A stretch of 64,000 nt of DNA from Filosporella fistucella. Taxonomy: Eukaryota > Ascomycota > Leotiomycetes > Helotiales. The notes below the pieces were generated by a model that did not search any database, was not told the DNA's origin, and saw only the letters and a list, made by a program, of their open reading frames with translations. Below are positions 48,051 to 60,338 of this stretch, piece after piece (the first letter of the stretch is position 1; each line of letters opens with the position of its first letter). The stretch spans positions 3,658,001-3,722,000 of the forward strand of contig JAQJZZ010000010.1 of NCBI GenBank assembly GCA_030077755.1. Reading direction: 5' to 3'. The position numbers were made by a program, and so were the translations under genes.

Positions 48051-49009
48051 GACAGTGGCTCTCATTTTGCTAACAGATGTAACATTTTGGGAACAGTAGA
48101 TCTAGAAGTCATATCATACGGGGCATGTGTGAGCAGATCCCGATAGCACAGTCAAACTGAAAGACATATCAGGAGGACTGTCCACAGAACACTACTATTA
48201 TTAGGAGGACATATAAGCAAGAACCCATAGTCGTTCCACACGTCCATGGACGCGCTCTGCGACTTGAGACAAAAAGCACTAGAGTGCAGAGATAACGAAT
48301 CAGTAGCTATAGTAGAAGCAAAGCATCTAGTTTCCATCTTTCCGCCAATTTCACGACTTAGCAGTGGCACCTTAACTAGGATAGATCCAAGGCTCCGTCG
48401 AATTTATCGCCCCAGACTAAATCAACAAAAGAGGTGAAAGTTGAAATGACGAGTCCCCCGTTTTAAGACCATCTCACGATGACTGACCATGAGGTGGGGC
48501 AAGGATCCAAAAGGGTGGATCTATTGCAGCCAAGCCGAATAACGGTTCGTAAACCGTCCGTAAACCGCCCATGAAGATGCGATATGCAACAAAAACCTCT
48601 ATTTGGATAACCTACTTACCCGAGGAATTGATTTTTGGAATTCAATCATATATTATAGTCATGAGCTGGGGCAGGTTATAGCTGAGAAGTGTTGGTATAC
48701 CGTTTAGAGCAGCAGAAACAGCTGGCCAGACGTCGGGGAATAGAAATGAGAGAACACGACGCGGGAAAGATGTGGTAGAAAGGGGTGATTGAGTGAAACT
48801 GAAAGCTTCATGCTACTATTTTGTGCCTACTATATATATCTCAGATGCGCGATGTCATGAGTGGCATACAACTCACGTTTTAGTAACCAGATAAGACAAA
48901 GGTAGAAGTATGGTGCAATAGAAAATATATATATCAAACGCTATAAGTACAGTCAAAGAAACAAACAGATCAAACAGGTATCTACATTCCAAATCCCTTT
49001 ACATCATTC

Positions 49010-50998
49010 CTAACACATCGTGAAATAAAGCTTTCTCCACCACCCCCAACTCTCATATTCTGCCCTCTCTCTCCCTCTAATAGCCTTCAACTCCTCATAG
49101 TTTTCTCTTCTACCAGTAGTCACATCCATTTCTGCAACTCTAACCCACCTCGTCTTATACCAAACCTTATACACCACAAAACTGACCAAAATGATGGGAG
49201 CCGCTAGATACACCTCAAAGAAATTGATGACCAGCTCATTGGTAGTCATATCCGCATACCCTTGCGGTGCGAAACCAACCCAGAATTGGGCTACGAATAC
49301 AAGAGAATTGAAGATGAATCCGACCCAAGAGCCGATAACACCAGGTTGAGATCTGAATGGGAGTTCGTCCAGAGTATGTTCTGCAAGAGCCCAAGCAGAT
49401 CGAAAGCGGATATGGCAGAGGCAGATAGTCAGCCAGGTGAAGATAGAGGATAGACCACTAAGTGCCAAAAGCCAATTGAATACATTGTTCTCAGCTGTAG
49501 CGTTCATAACCGCTGTATAAGCAATTAATCCCACAGCACTACTCACGCCGATTGAGACCAACGGCCGCCCTTTGCGATCGATATATGCTAGGAATTTAGG
49601 TGCTTGATTTTGTTCTGCTAGAGCAGCGAGAGTGCGAGAAGCGCCGTAGATAGAAGAATTTCCGACGGACAGAACGGCGATCATTATCACGACGTTGAAT
49701 ATAGATGGGAGGATTTTGATTCCTGCGTTTGTGATGGCTAGGACGAAAGGAGATGCTTTGGCGTCGGCTGAAGAGGCGCCATTTAAGAGACGAGGGTCGT
49801 CGTAGGGAACTAAGAGGCCGACTAGCATGAGTGAGACAAGATAGAACTGCGTGTGTTAGGTAACTATGTTGTGAATTGAAAGGGGAGATATACGAGTGAG
49901 ATCCGCCAGAATACTTGTTTGACAGCTCGAGGTAGACTTTTCCGTGGATCTGCTGTTTCCGCGGCTGCTAGCCCTACCAGTTCGGTCCCACTGAATGCAA
50001 AGGCTGCTGTCACGAAGACGGAACAGAGACCTTTGAAGCCGTTATTGAACGCGCCTGGTTTAAGCCAATTTTTGCCACCGATGTATTCTCCTTGTGGCCC
50101 GCCACCACAGTCGAGCACGATACTGAGGATACTGAGTGTGTTAGTGATGGATATAGAGGGTAATGTGCCGAGGAATCTTACATGAAACCAATGATAGCAA
50201 CGACTTTTATGAGAGCGAACCAGAATTCTGCCTCGCCGTAGCCTCGAACTCCAAAGAGGTTGATGGAAATGATTAATACCAAGAATATAGTGACCCAGAC
50301 AGCGGGAGATATAGGGGAGTCCCAATATTCAATGGTGATAGCTGCTGCCACGATCTCGAGGGGAAGTGTGACCATCCATTGTAGAGCATACTTTCTGATG
50401 TAAGTATCTTTCTGTATCGAGCTTCAAGAACAACTTACGTTCCATCCCATGGCAAATCCCCACGCAGGATCCAAGAACCTCGTCGCGAATGCAGAAAAGC
50501 TTCCAGCAATTGGGAAAAGTACACTTAGTTCTCCGAGAGCGTATACGGTACAGTACAACATGATACTAATCAGACTGAATGCAATTAGAAGAGAGGCTGG
50601 TCCTCCAGCAGCCAAGGCTTTGCCTGATCCAACGAACAGACCGGTTCCTGTATCAATTAATTACATGTTTAATCATTATTCCAATGTGACTACATACCAA
50701 TGGAACCACCAATGGCAATCATCTGTAAATGCCTCGACTTCAGCTTCCTCGCCAACGGCGAGGTGGCTGTATTGGCAATCGCAGACTCAGCATCGTAGCT
50801 ATCACTATGTCCATGCTGAAGTTTCAAATCGATGATATCGCCTGCAGCAGTAACATGCTGGTTAGGATCTCTGCGAAAGCTGTCCAATATACGGATAGGG
50901 AATGAAGTCTTGACTGGTGCTGAATGAGTTTTCTCTGGGAAAGTTGGTGGAGGGGAAGGACTCTTGTCGTTCAAAGGAACGTCTTTCATCTCTTCCAT
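49010..50998 (-). CDS. Amino-acid permease (YAT/GAP1-like, APC superfamily)
   Basis: Complement exons 50698-50998, 50439-50647, 50182-50390, 49894-50131 and 49010-49846 give 597 residues. A long hydrophilic N-terminus ends in RHLQMIAIGGSIG spliced to TGLFVGSG, the hallmark substrate-binding loop of helix 1 in fungal amino-acid permeases. Further marks are FAFSGTELVGLAAAET in the helix 6 region, NSSIYGASRTLAALA and GRPLVS between helices 8 and 9. About twelve helices are present, and the C-terminus has the usual soluble tail with WWRKLYFTMC. It is a plasma-membrane proton symporter for amino acids; the range of substrates cannot be assigned. The acceptor of intron 2 is AAAG at 50391, needed for frame, with a 48-nt intron. 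Confidence 0.92.
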
Positions 50999-51819
50999 GG
51001 CTTATGTAATATTATTATTAGATTTGTGTGGTGGAAGTAATGATATTTGATGATCAACATATCTTGGAAGGAGCCAAGGATCCTGGCATAGTTATACAGA
51101 GAAAATTCTGCGCACTGGCATGCCATTTCTGCCCACTATGAAAAATTAATGAAGAAACAGCCCACCACTGAGACGTCATTCTCCTTGCTAAGGGCATGTG
51201 CAGGAAACATTTTGAAAGATGGGGCTTGAGATCTCGCCATTGTAGGGTGAGCTAGACTCGGCTTCGAGACTTGTAATCTTCCCCACGTTGGAAGGACGCG
51301 AACATGTTTACATAAACAAATGCACCGATAAGACAAAGATGATTCAATGGAGTTCTGCTAGACAACTACGTAGGTGCGCATATAATTCGGAGCTTGAAAT
51401 ATGGAAGAGGCCGTAAATGTTGAATATGTAGGCGAAAAGGTGGGATGATGCCATGAATGCGTGATGTTTCGCTCCAACTTGGAGGCACACGCTTCCTTGT
51501 AGGAAATCGGTGGAGATACGGTAATGCACGTAAATCTTCGGAAAAGTTCGTCCGTGCTGATGCCTGTATGAAAAGAAATGGCTAGTGTTGCTGAAATCTT
51601 CAAATGTAGTTGCTTTAAAGTTATGAGTCACCTGATCGCGCCTTTCCGGTCGAGGCAATTGACAAGCCAGGCCGTCAAGGTATCGATGAGAAGTTTTGAA
51701 AAGAGAGCGCATATTCATGGTAATTCCAGACTTTGATCTAATGTATCTTGCATTTGATACAGGCTGATATGACCAACTCAACCTCCAAACTCCAAACACC
51801 TTTTTATATCCTCAATGTC
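50999..51819. other. Intergenic region between Nop16 and the amino-acid permease
   Basis: This 820 bp is the permease promoter and the 3' flank of Nop16. A 151-codon minus-strand frame (51344-51799) begins only about 20 bp after the Nop16 stop codon, has no recognisable motif and is rejected. Confidence 0.5.
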
Positions 51820-52573
51820 TTATGCTTCACTACCTACCACCCCTCCCTTGGCTTGCCATTTCGCAATTCTTCTCTTTATATCGGAGGATGTCTGCTGGTA
51901 TGGATTCAATTTCATATCTCTTGACATCTTGCCATAGTCGTTTCCATATTTCCCGACCAATCTCTCGATCCACTCCTTCTCTCTATCACTCTGTTTCCGT
52001 TCTTTTTTCTCTGGTATCATTGAGGCCTGCTCCTCTAGTTGTCGCACAATATCGTTCTTCTCTGCGTCATCAAAGCCACCGAATTCTTCACCATCATCCA
52101 TATCTTCATCCTCAGAATCCGAGTTTAGCGGGTCATTCAGAGGGTTTGGCTTCGAGGCATGGATAACTCGGAGGATCTTGCCAGTCTCGGGATCTCGTTC
52201 GACTTTTGCCTCGGTAGGTGCAAAAGTTTTAGGAATTGCATTTGAGATTGCGAGTTTGCTGGTTGTCGAAGTTTTCGATTCTGCGCCCGGTCGCAATTTT
52301 TCTATTCCTCCAGTTGCAGCATTCAAACGAGATGTGAGACCCAATCGACGGTAGTTCTGTACGAGAGTCTCTTTTTGATTCCTATGCAGAAACTTCTGTC
52401 AGTATATACTATTATAGGCGCATAGAGTGTGCTGAAATTCAGAAGAGAAGTGGGGCGTACCAGTTCGCAGCAATGATAGGATTGCCCAAAGGATTGACCC
52501 TCTTTGACTTGGGCTTCATCTTGATCTTGGGGATCGAAGATCTCTTTTTTTTCTTCTGCAATTCGCGACCCAT
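51820..52573 (-). CDS. NOP16: Nucleolar protein 16 (ribosome biogenesis)
   Basis: Complement exons 52461-52573 and 51820-52381 encode 224 residues. The basic start MGRELQKKKKRSS followed by PKIKMKPKSK and NPLGNPIIAANWNQKET is the conserved Nop16 N-terminus, with the intron inside the NW codon pair. The centre is acidic (DSEDEDMDDGEE), and the C-terminus has EWIERLVGKYGNDYGKMSRD and NPYQQT...RRIAKW, the conserved Nop16 core. In yeast Nop16 is part of pre-60S particles in the nucleolus and is needed for 27S pre-rRNA maturation. An A7TTT stretch at 52660-52669, about 90 bp before the start codon, resembles the RRPE element of ribosome-biogenesis promoters. Confidence 0.93.
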
Positions 52574-52659
52574 GATTGCGGTTAAGCTGATAAGGAGTTG
52601 TCTGCTGTTGTGTCGATACCAGGATGAAGTTTCTCCAAATCTTCAATTATTCTTGGCAG

Positions 52660-52669
52660 AAAAAAATTT
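52660..52669 (-). promoter_or_regulatory. RRPE-like A/T tract upstream of NOP16
   Basis: AAAAAAATTT on the plus strand, equivalent to AAATTTTTTT on the gene strand, lies 87-96 bp before the NOP16 start codon. It resembles the RRPE (TGAAAAATTT) element of rRNA-processing genes; a match this short could be chance. Confidence 0.25.
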
Positions 52670-55600
52670 GGGCTTATCTACACGTGCTGATTGCACATCT
52701 GATGGGAGCACAGTCACATGACACTCACAGTCACCTGATTGACCCCCAGAGAGGAAGGAGGTGAAGGAGGTCATTGGAGACCCCTCCAACATCTCGTGGT
52801 TTATTTTTAACTCTCACATCCCCCCACGCTCACTATCTCTGATCTTTGTCACTTTCATCATCATCTTGTCAGCACCTTCAAAGAGGAGGTGATGCGAAAT
52901 GATGCAAGATATATATTAATTGAAAGGAAGCGTGTGTCTTACCAGAAGAACAACTTCAACGGTTTTAGAATCATGCGCAGACGCCTCTTGAACACTTCAG
53001 ATGACATGCTCAACATCCTCATCAGATCAACTCCAGCGAGCGACGATTCGAGGAGAATGTACGAGTTGACTGGCATATTCCTCAGTTATGAGGCATCAGA
53101 TCAGCGAATTCCAGGCGTATGCCCAGAGGTAACGTTCCATCATTATCAATTGACAATCGCTGCGATGCGCCACCTCTCGACCGCGGATAGGCTACGCTTA
53201 GGCGTTTGTACAGAGGGTTTACAGCGCTGTTGGGCGAATCAGCTGTGAAAGATGTGCGAGCTGGAAGGCTCTGAACGACTTGAACACACCACAAAACATC
53301 ACGAAATGAGTGAGCTCAGTTACTGTACTACCTACTGGACCACAGATTTCTGGCGTTCTCAATATGCGGGCAGGCGTTAGTTGATCGATCGCTGCCTCCA
53401 AGCTACTTTTCTAGCGGTCCAAGAGACCCGTTTCGAAGTTCATTTCCACCGCACTGTTCAGACTTATTCCAAAGCTTGCCCATCATCCTAGAACTTACAA
53501 ATCCTTCACCTGCAGAATGCAATGCTGGCAGACACGGGCACAAGAGACACTCCGACTCATTTACTGCCACGATGAGTTTTGTGCCTGCCGCCGCGTTGGA
53601 CCTTTGAACGGGAAAAGAACGTGAGAGAACTTGGAACCTCGGGACGGACTGCAAGAAGAGGTTCGAACTTGCAAACGGACATATGTCCAAAAGAGGGTAG
53701 CAGTTCTCGCACCGTGACGGTGAGAGTGAGGCTAGAAGTTTAGACTTTTTCCATTGGAAATAGTTCCCCGCAGCTCATATCATCTGAACACCAACGCATC
53801 TTAGCAACGCGATACTCTCTTACCCATAAACGATGAGAACTTTGACCGCGCCGCAACTAAATCTGTCTTTTCCAGACTGTGGGGAAGCGCCGGTCAAAAT
53901 AAGTCAATAGTTGCTAGAAAGCTACCATACTCTAAAATGATGGGAGAAGTGTTTACGTGATCGAGAGAGGGGAAGCAAAGACTGGTCGAAAGCAAAGCAG
54001 AGCAAGATTACTCGATGCACACGGCAACATAACCAGGATCACAGTAAATACCTTGTCGCTGATTCAGGGGTGAAGCAGCTACCTGATCTGCTATTGGATG
54101 GCATCGGGAAAAGAGCATTGAGGAACAGGTGCAAACGAAGTCGTCCGACAGGTCGAATGCTTCTGTCGTTCTTCGGCGGCTTCCATGGTGGCTTGGAAAC
54201 CTTCTGTGCAGAATTCTAATCCTTCTAGTCTTGATCCACTGTCAGATAGCGCAATGCGAGCTGCACCGTCCGCCACTAGTGAGAGTGATGATAGACAACA
54301 AGCCAGGTTGGTTGGTTGGATTCAACGAGGGTGTGTAATAGTGGCCGCTTTCGAACATTTAGAATACGCCCATCGAAGGTCAGAAAGTGTTCAGTCCTGC
54401 AGAAGAAGCTCACCGCGAGCACTCTTGGAGCTATTGCTCTTGGGACTTGTTGGACAGACGAGAAAATAATACGAAATAATATTGATGAGCGGGTCTGAGA
54501 AGCGTTGATAAGCGCTGAAAACCGTATTACTCTTATCTTAGAGCTCCACGACTAGAAGGAATTAGAGATTGGAGAGAGAGCTAGGAGGGAGGTCTCTTGT
54601 GATCCGTGCTAATTAGTAAGGAGGGGACCAGCCTGTCGAGAGGGTAGGGAAAGGGAAGACATGAGACTCTCAGACTCCTTACTCCTCTTTCTATTGATCC
54701 TTCCCCTACGAACAATCACAGGACTGCAGGGACGCAGTTCTTATCACATGAGGAAAGGAACAAAGTCAATCTGGATTAAAGTCAAAATGGCCTAAGTTCT
54801 ATGTCGCTGCCATCTGCCACAAACTCGGTTGCGGTTCAACCATGCTATACTTTCAATTTCTATTACAACATGAGCGAATTAATCCCGAAGAAAAAGGTAC
54901 GGCAATGAACAGAGAATAGGCAAATTCTGTTCCCACGGGCCTCCTCTGGTACTGGGTTTGGGTGCAGGGCTGCAGTACAACACAGAACCCGGGAATCTCG
55001 AGTCCGAGAGAGGTTGGGGAGAGAGAAGAAGAGGGTGTGTACTGCATCTCTGAATAGAAATAGACAAAGCTCGATGTAGCAAGAGAGTTTCGCACAGAGA
55101 TGAATATGGGAATCATGGGATGAAAATGACGCTGGCATCGTGGCACGACTTGATCAAAATGGACACTGTTGACTTGCCCCTCCACCATCGTGGGAGATCA
55201 CCTCATTTACCTCACCACCTTCATCACGATTCCTGACGTGCATCACATCGAGTCCAGCGCGTGCAAAGTGCTAGACCCATCTCTTATCTCTTGTCGCAGC
55301 TTATCGTTCTGCTCCCCGTTGCTCCCCAAGCAGTTGTGCCGTAAATGTACATGGTTGCGTGCAGCAAGCAGAGCAGGGAGAACAGAAAGCCGAGTAAGTG
55401 AACCTTGTTTGGCAGTGGCATCCCCGTCGTCATTCATTTAGATGGTTTCCAGGATGTGTGAGGTGGGCAGTCCGTAGAATTGTTCAAAACGCCATCCTAA
55501 CGGCTTCGCGAGATCAAGCATTCACACGGCATTGCCGCGGGAGCCACATCTGCATCTGTTCCCCCGTCCGACCCCTCCAAAGTGCACTCAAGAGACGCTT

Positions 55601-57581
55601 CACCGAACAGACTGGGCTTGACGGGCTTGATGGAATTTCAGTAAAACAGTATGCGATCTCAGAAAGTGGTAATTCACCAGTTTGAGGATAACAGATTCCC
55701 ACTGAACAATTCATTCACCAACCACCATCATCATCATCAATCTGATATTCGAATCCGGTTCTTGCCCCCACCAAGCATCGATGTCGTCGCGATGATGGTG
55801 GTGGTTGACGCCTGTGGCTTCGATGTCCCGCTGCCCGCACGACCAGCGGCAACAGAGACACTTGGGCGGATGTGACTTGACATTGACACTGACACAACAT
55901 AGTGACACTTTCTCCTCACTAATGATCCTATCATCTCAGGAACTCACTACTGTACGGAGGACTCATTCCATACTTGTCTCTAACCACAAGAATTACAACT
56001 CGCTTCCTCATACTTTTCCCCCTCCTGCACTCATGCACACCACTCCATCTCATCTCCGTCCTTGCAGGTTGCTAATTCATACTATGAAGTTATTGCCGTG
56101 CCGTTGCCCACAAGCTCATCCTTTATTTTAGCTGGCCTTGGAGATTCCCGTACTCGTAGCCACAGGCACTAGCCACGCTTCAACGAACGGAGACCAGTTA
56201 CCATCACCGAGATCTCGTGTCAAATCGTACATACCGACCATACAATTTGCCTACAACTCTGTCGAGCCGAAACTCATCCTTATCTGATCACATCCTGAAT
56301 TCCTAGCAGACAAGGCCTAGGATCTTGCGAGCGGATCCACAGACTCTGTTCTAAGAATTGCAAATATCTGATGCGAATGATGAGGTTGGGAAACACCGAT
56401 GCAGACCCGTTTTGGCTCAGATAATATACAAAGTACCATTATTCACATGCATATGAAAATAGAAACTTTTTGAGATGGATGCTCGCAAACGAGATCGGGC
56501 TCGGTGATTTGAAGGGAGAGAGTGAAACTGACAGGTTAAGCTTATTATTGTCCTTGAAACGGGTTGCAAGCCAGCCGTCAAGGGGAGGCAAGCCTCAATC
56601 TTGTGGAACTTCCTCCTTGAGATCGTACCAATCCTGGGAATGGGGGAAAAGAGGCTTGTGATCATCGACGAGGCGTTTTCTGATTCCATGAATGATGCTA
56701 TTTCTGCGAGACATTCTTCACAACCTTCTCTGCTCAGACAATCTACCTTACAGAAGTATTGAGACACGACAGGCCGGTCGAGGCAGGAGGAAGTGGAGAG
56801 ATAATGAAGTGGAGGGGGGAAGGGGAGGAGGATGAGGCGGGGATAGCTGTATGGAAGGCTGCAGAGTGCTTCCTCTGCAGATTCCAATATGATGTGGGTG
56901 CTGTGATTTGTTGTTTGGTGTTTCTGAGCATCTTCACCCCCATGGCCAACCAGCTCTTGACCCTACCTACCCTACCTCTGATGTTCTGTACGAAGACATC
57001 CCTCACCTCACTTTCTCACTTTCCCTCCCACCTCTTTTACCTCCCCTGCTTGACTCTCGGGGATAGTGCTCGAGTGGAGAGTGGCTCCCCCTCCATGACC
57101 CTCGGTTCGTTTGGACCCTGGTGTGGAAGGGAACGGGGGAGGAGTGGGAAGGAAAGTTGTAATAGCATGGTAGTCTGGTAGCGTGAGTTGGTCGTGCGGT
57201 GGTGGTAGTTTGGAAGTCTAGTGTAGTGGTAGTTTTTGCCCCCTGCAAAGCCTCCGCCGTGCTGATCGCCATACCGTCCTCCGTACCATGCTCTGGTAGG
57301 TGAAATCCAGAGGAGGAGGGACGAGGGGACTGGACGGCGAGAGATCCAGTTGCCAACCAGCATCACTGGCGCGCGAGGCAAGGCAAGGCAAGGATATCAA
57401 GGATGCCAGCCGGACTGCTGCTGCTACTCTTCCTGCTGCTCCATTATTTCTATCTAGTCTATCGCCGCTCTCTTCATAATTGACTCCCTTGCCCACTTCG
57501 ATTGCTCCAACAAACCGTATCCAGACGTTTGGCCCACGCTTTCTCCAACTTCTCTATCCTTTTACTCAATAGCTTGCTCCA

Positions 57582-57608
57582 ATGTGCGCAATACGGAGTC
57601 ACTGTTAA
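57582..57608 (+). other. Upstream open reading frame in the leader of the 57708 regulator
   Basis: ATG TGC GCA ATA CGG AGT CAC TGT TAA encodes eight residues and ends 99 bp before the main start codon, within the CT-rich leader. If transcription starts before 57582 it would precede the main frame and could reduce its translation. The transcription start is not known. Confidence 0.35.
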
Positions 57609-57707
57609 CATTCATACCTCAAATCCTTACCTTTACCTTACGTATTCTCTTCCATCCCAAGCTCCTCCTTAAAATTATATTTCTACCTTACCTACTTTTA
57701 CCTTATC

Positions 57708-60338
57708 ATGACTTTGCCAGTCGCATGTCCTCCCTCTTCTTGTTCGTCGGACCCGCCGACAGTGCCACAGCGGAAGCGACGTCGACGTGCGCCTGCTAGT
57801 GGTGCCTCAGACGACTGTTTCGCTTGCACGAAAAGAAACCTCAAATGCGACCGACGACGACCATATTGTTCACAATGTCTGGAGGTTGGAAAGGAATGTT
57901 CGGGTTACAAGACTCAGTTGACTTGGGGAGTTGGAGTTGCCAGTCGAGGGAAATTGAGGGGTCTGTCTCTCCCCGTTGCGAGATCTGCTCCGGCACCCAA
58001 AAGTCCCCCCACGAACCGTCCAAGAGCTGCCTCGACAATAGCCAAATTGCACGAGAGTCATGATGAAGAAATCAAGATCAAGATGGAGTCAATGGGCTCG
58101 TTACCATCGAATCCATTTACGACTTATGATTTCGTGAACATGGCTCCCAATGGAGTCGCCCCTCCAATGCAGATGCCCGAATGGAATATGGCTGTTTCTC
58201 ACGACTATCCCATACAAGATTATCATCAAGATCCGATGAATCACCAGAGACAGCTACCCCAATTACATCGCCTGCACACCCTCAGTCTTGGGAGAGTTGA
58301 TGCGCTTGGACTTTCGAGCTCGGTCGATTCTCTCAGTACCTATGCCGAGAGCGATTATGCCTCCCCGATCAGCAATTCATTTCCCAACGATGATGTCCCC
58401 TATCTACACAGTCCTATGCCGATGTACAGCAGCTTCTCCTCTCGAAATTCGATCGCAGACAGTCCGGTGCCTGGGATGATGGATTCACGTGGTCCAACGT
58501 CCTGCCCCGATGCATTCTATGCTCAATCGGAGATGAGTTCCAGTATCAGTTCGCATCAGAATCATTATGATATCCCCGAGGGTCGTCAGCATCATCCATC
58601 TCCCGGCGCCAATGATATTTTCTATGATGACGACATGTTGGGTAAGTTCATTCAGCCTGATACCCCGGAATTGTATCTAAATTACCCAGGGCACCAAAAC
58701 GCAAATGACATGGACATGTATGCTACTAGTGCACGATCAAGTCACTTTGGATGGACCTCGATTAACGACGACGATGCAACTTCTCAGGCGGCTTCTGATG
58801 CCGATGCCTATCACATGAACGGTCATGATTCAATGTCATCTTCTTTCACGTCTGAAATGTCACCCCGTGTTTCTTTCTTCTTGGATTATTACGAGAAGAT
58901 CATCTGCCCCTCGGTGGTCGTCATTGACAGTCCTAGCAACCCATACCGAGAACATATTCTCAGTCTTGCTTCTTCTAGCAAGAGTTTGCAGCATGCTATC
59001 TGTGCGCTAGCTGCATGCAATCTTCGCATGAAGAGGAAGCAGTCTCTTGGTCAAGATCATTGGCGCCAGCCGTTGGAGCTGGAATTCCAAGATCGAATTA
59101 ATGGCGGATCGAGACCTGTTCCTGTCAGAAGAACTTCCAACCATCCTTTGTCTCCCGAGGCGGCTCCTGACTCTTCTCTTCAAGAGGAGTACCAACATCG
59201 AGAATTAGCTGTCCATCTCCTCAATCAGCAATTACGTGACCCTTCAAAGTCTCGTCATGATTGCGTCTTGGCTACTCTATTCATTTTGTGCCATTACAGA
59301 ATGTGTGAATCTGGCGTCGCCCAGTTCCGAACGCAATTCGCAGGCGTCAAGAAGATCCTCGGCATGCGCGACTCTGGAATAGAGACAGGCAATTGGGGCT
59401 GGATGGAATCTCTATTCACATATTTCGACGGGATCGCGGCCAGCATCAACGACCGAGAAGCACAATTACGTGGTGGCTATCTGGAAATGGTAGCTAATCC
59501 GGCCAACCCTAATCATGCATTAGAAAACATGGCGGGTTGCGACTCAGTTCTGTTTAAGACAATCGGTAAACTTGGTCGCCTTAACATGCTTTGCCAACAT
59601 CGGCCCGTCCTTGACCCAATGACTTCACACCTCCCTCCACCCCACCGCCAAGCACCACCTCGCCCCCGACCCGGGCTCGCCGGCCAAGCTCTGGTAGATT
59701 TTTACAACTTGCATGCTCACAACTTTGACGGTAACGGTTTCGCATCTACGCTTGACGACGACGCCACCTTTCCTCATCTTTCCTCTGCCGCCTCTCACGA
59801 CGATCTCAGAACTACTTTCTGGACAGAGTGGAAAGCTGCTCGTCTGGCTTTGCAAGAATGGGAATTCGATCCCTCCCGTCTTATCGCCACTCTCCCTGCT
59901 ACGCCTACACCGACTCAACTCCGTGATTTCGGATATATCTCTGAAGCCTTCCGCTATGCTGCCTTACTCTATACAGAACGTCTAGCCTGTCCCAACTATC
60001 CCTCTTCGCATCTCAACTTCCAGAATCTCGTCTCGCAGGTCCTCTTCTACGTCACTTCTCTTGAGCCCAATTCAGGAGCTGAGAAGTTCCTTCTTTGGCC
60101 CCTATTCATCTCTGGTAGTGAGTGTGTCAACGAACTTCAACAAAGTATCGTGCGCACGAAATGCAGAGAGATTATGGGCAGGAGCGGATATCTGAACAAT
60201 CTCGCTGGTTTAGAGGTTCTCGAGAAGCTGTGGATGGAGAAGGATGGGCAAGGGGAGGGAGAGAGGGGAGTCTTTGGTGTGCCGTTTAGGTGGACCAGGT
60301 ACATGGAGTCGAGTGATGGTGAATGGATTATGGTGTGA
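57708..60338 (+). CDS. Zn2Cys6 transcription factor with Fungal_trans_2-type domain, single exon
   Basis: This single exon of 876 residues is the longest uninterrupted frame in the window. A basic stretch (QRKRRRR, 21-27) is followed by the zinc cluster with cysteines at 37, 40, 47, 54, 57 and 64 (C-X2-C-X6-C-X6-C-X2-C-X6-C). GVASRGKLRG follows, as found in a conserved subgroup of Pezizomycotina regulators that includes acr-2-like proteins. Residues about 100-380 are Ser/His/Met/Pro-rich and disordered. From about 385 (FFLDYYEKIICPS) the protein matches the PF11951-type regulatory domain, with HAICALAACNLRMKRK and ESLFTYFDGIAASINDREAQL. It is expected to be nuclear and to bind CGG half-sites. 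The long empty upstream region, CT-rich leader and small uORF suggest complex regulation, but targets are unknown. Confidence 0.92.
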   Translation: MTLPVACPPSSCSSDPPTVPQRKRRRRAPASGASDDCFACTKRNLKCDRRRPYCSQCLEVGKECSGYKTQLTWGVGVASRGKLRGLSLPVARSAPAPKSPPTNRPRAASTIAKLHESHDEEIKIKMESMGSLPSNPFTTYDFVNMAPNGVAPPMQMPEWNMAVSHDYPIQDYHQDPMNHQRQLPQLHRLHTLSLGRVDALGLSSSVDSLSTYAESDYASPISNSFPNDDVPYLHSPMPMYSSFSSRNSIADSPVPGMMDSRGPTSCPDAFYAQSEMSSSISSHQNHYDIPEGRQHHPSPGANDIFYDDDMLGKFIQPDTPELYLNYPGHQNANDMDMYATSARSSHFGWTSINDDDATSQAASDADAYHMNGHDSMSSSFTSEMSPRVSFFLDYYEKIICPSVVVIDSPSNPYREHILSLASSSKSLQHAICALAACNLRMKRKQSLGQDHWRQPLELEFQDRINGGSRPVPVRRTSNHPLSPEAAPDSSLQEEYQHRELAVHLLNQQLRDPSKSRHDCVLATLFILCHYRMCESGVAQFRTQFAGVKKILGMRDSGIETGNWGWMESLFTYFDGIAASINDREAQLRGGYLEMVANPANPNHALENMAGCDSVLFKTIGKLGRLNMLCQHRPVLDPMTSHLPPPHRQAPPRPRPGLAGQALVDFYNLHAHNFDGNGFASTLDDDATFPHLSSAASHDDLRTTFWTEWKAARLALQEWEFDPSRLIATLPATPTPTQLRDFGYISEAFRYAALLYTERLACPNYPSSHLNFQNLVSQVLFYVTSLEPNSGAEKFLLWPLFISGSECVNELQQSIVRTKCREIMGRSGYLNNLAGLEVLEKLWMEKDGQGEGERGVFGVPFRWTRYMESSDGEWIMV

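Larger units (their letters stand above)
46130..49009. other. AT-rich gene-free region with degenerate repeats
   Basis: This 2.9 kb lacks any convincing coding region. It contains repeat copy B, a third partial copy at 46731-46748, a 62-bp tandem duplication at 47925-48050 and four dispersed GCAACAAAA elements (47553, 47953, 48013 and 48580 areas). The composition and decayed repeats suggest old mobile-element debris, possibly altered by repeat-induced point mutation; no transposase or reverse transcriptase fragment was recognised. Confidence 0.5.
52574..57707. other. 5.1 kb gene-free region upstream of a Zn2Cys6 regulator
   Basis: No gene is supported over 5 kb. Many 60 to 150-codon frames occur on both strands (for example 52889-53248, 54129-54498, 56417-56887), but they overlap each other and show no motif. 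A GGCAA tandem run lies at about 57375-57392, a CAT-repeat at about 55724-55739, and the last about 130 bp before 57708 are C/T-rich. An upstream open frame of eight codons is at 57582-57608. Confidence 0.45.

Noticed and set aside
51344..51799. 151-codon minus-strand frame just after NOP16
   Set aside because: It starts about 20 bp after the NOP16 stop with no room for a promoter and no recognisable protein features.
52889..53248. 119-codon plus-strand frame
   Set aside because: No motif or splice context, and it overlaps opposite-strand frames in a gene-free region.
53640..53700. GGTTCGAACTT resembling a tRNA T-arm
   Set aside because: No matching acceptor, D or anticodon stems could be built around it on either strand.
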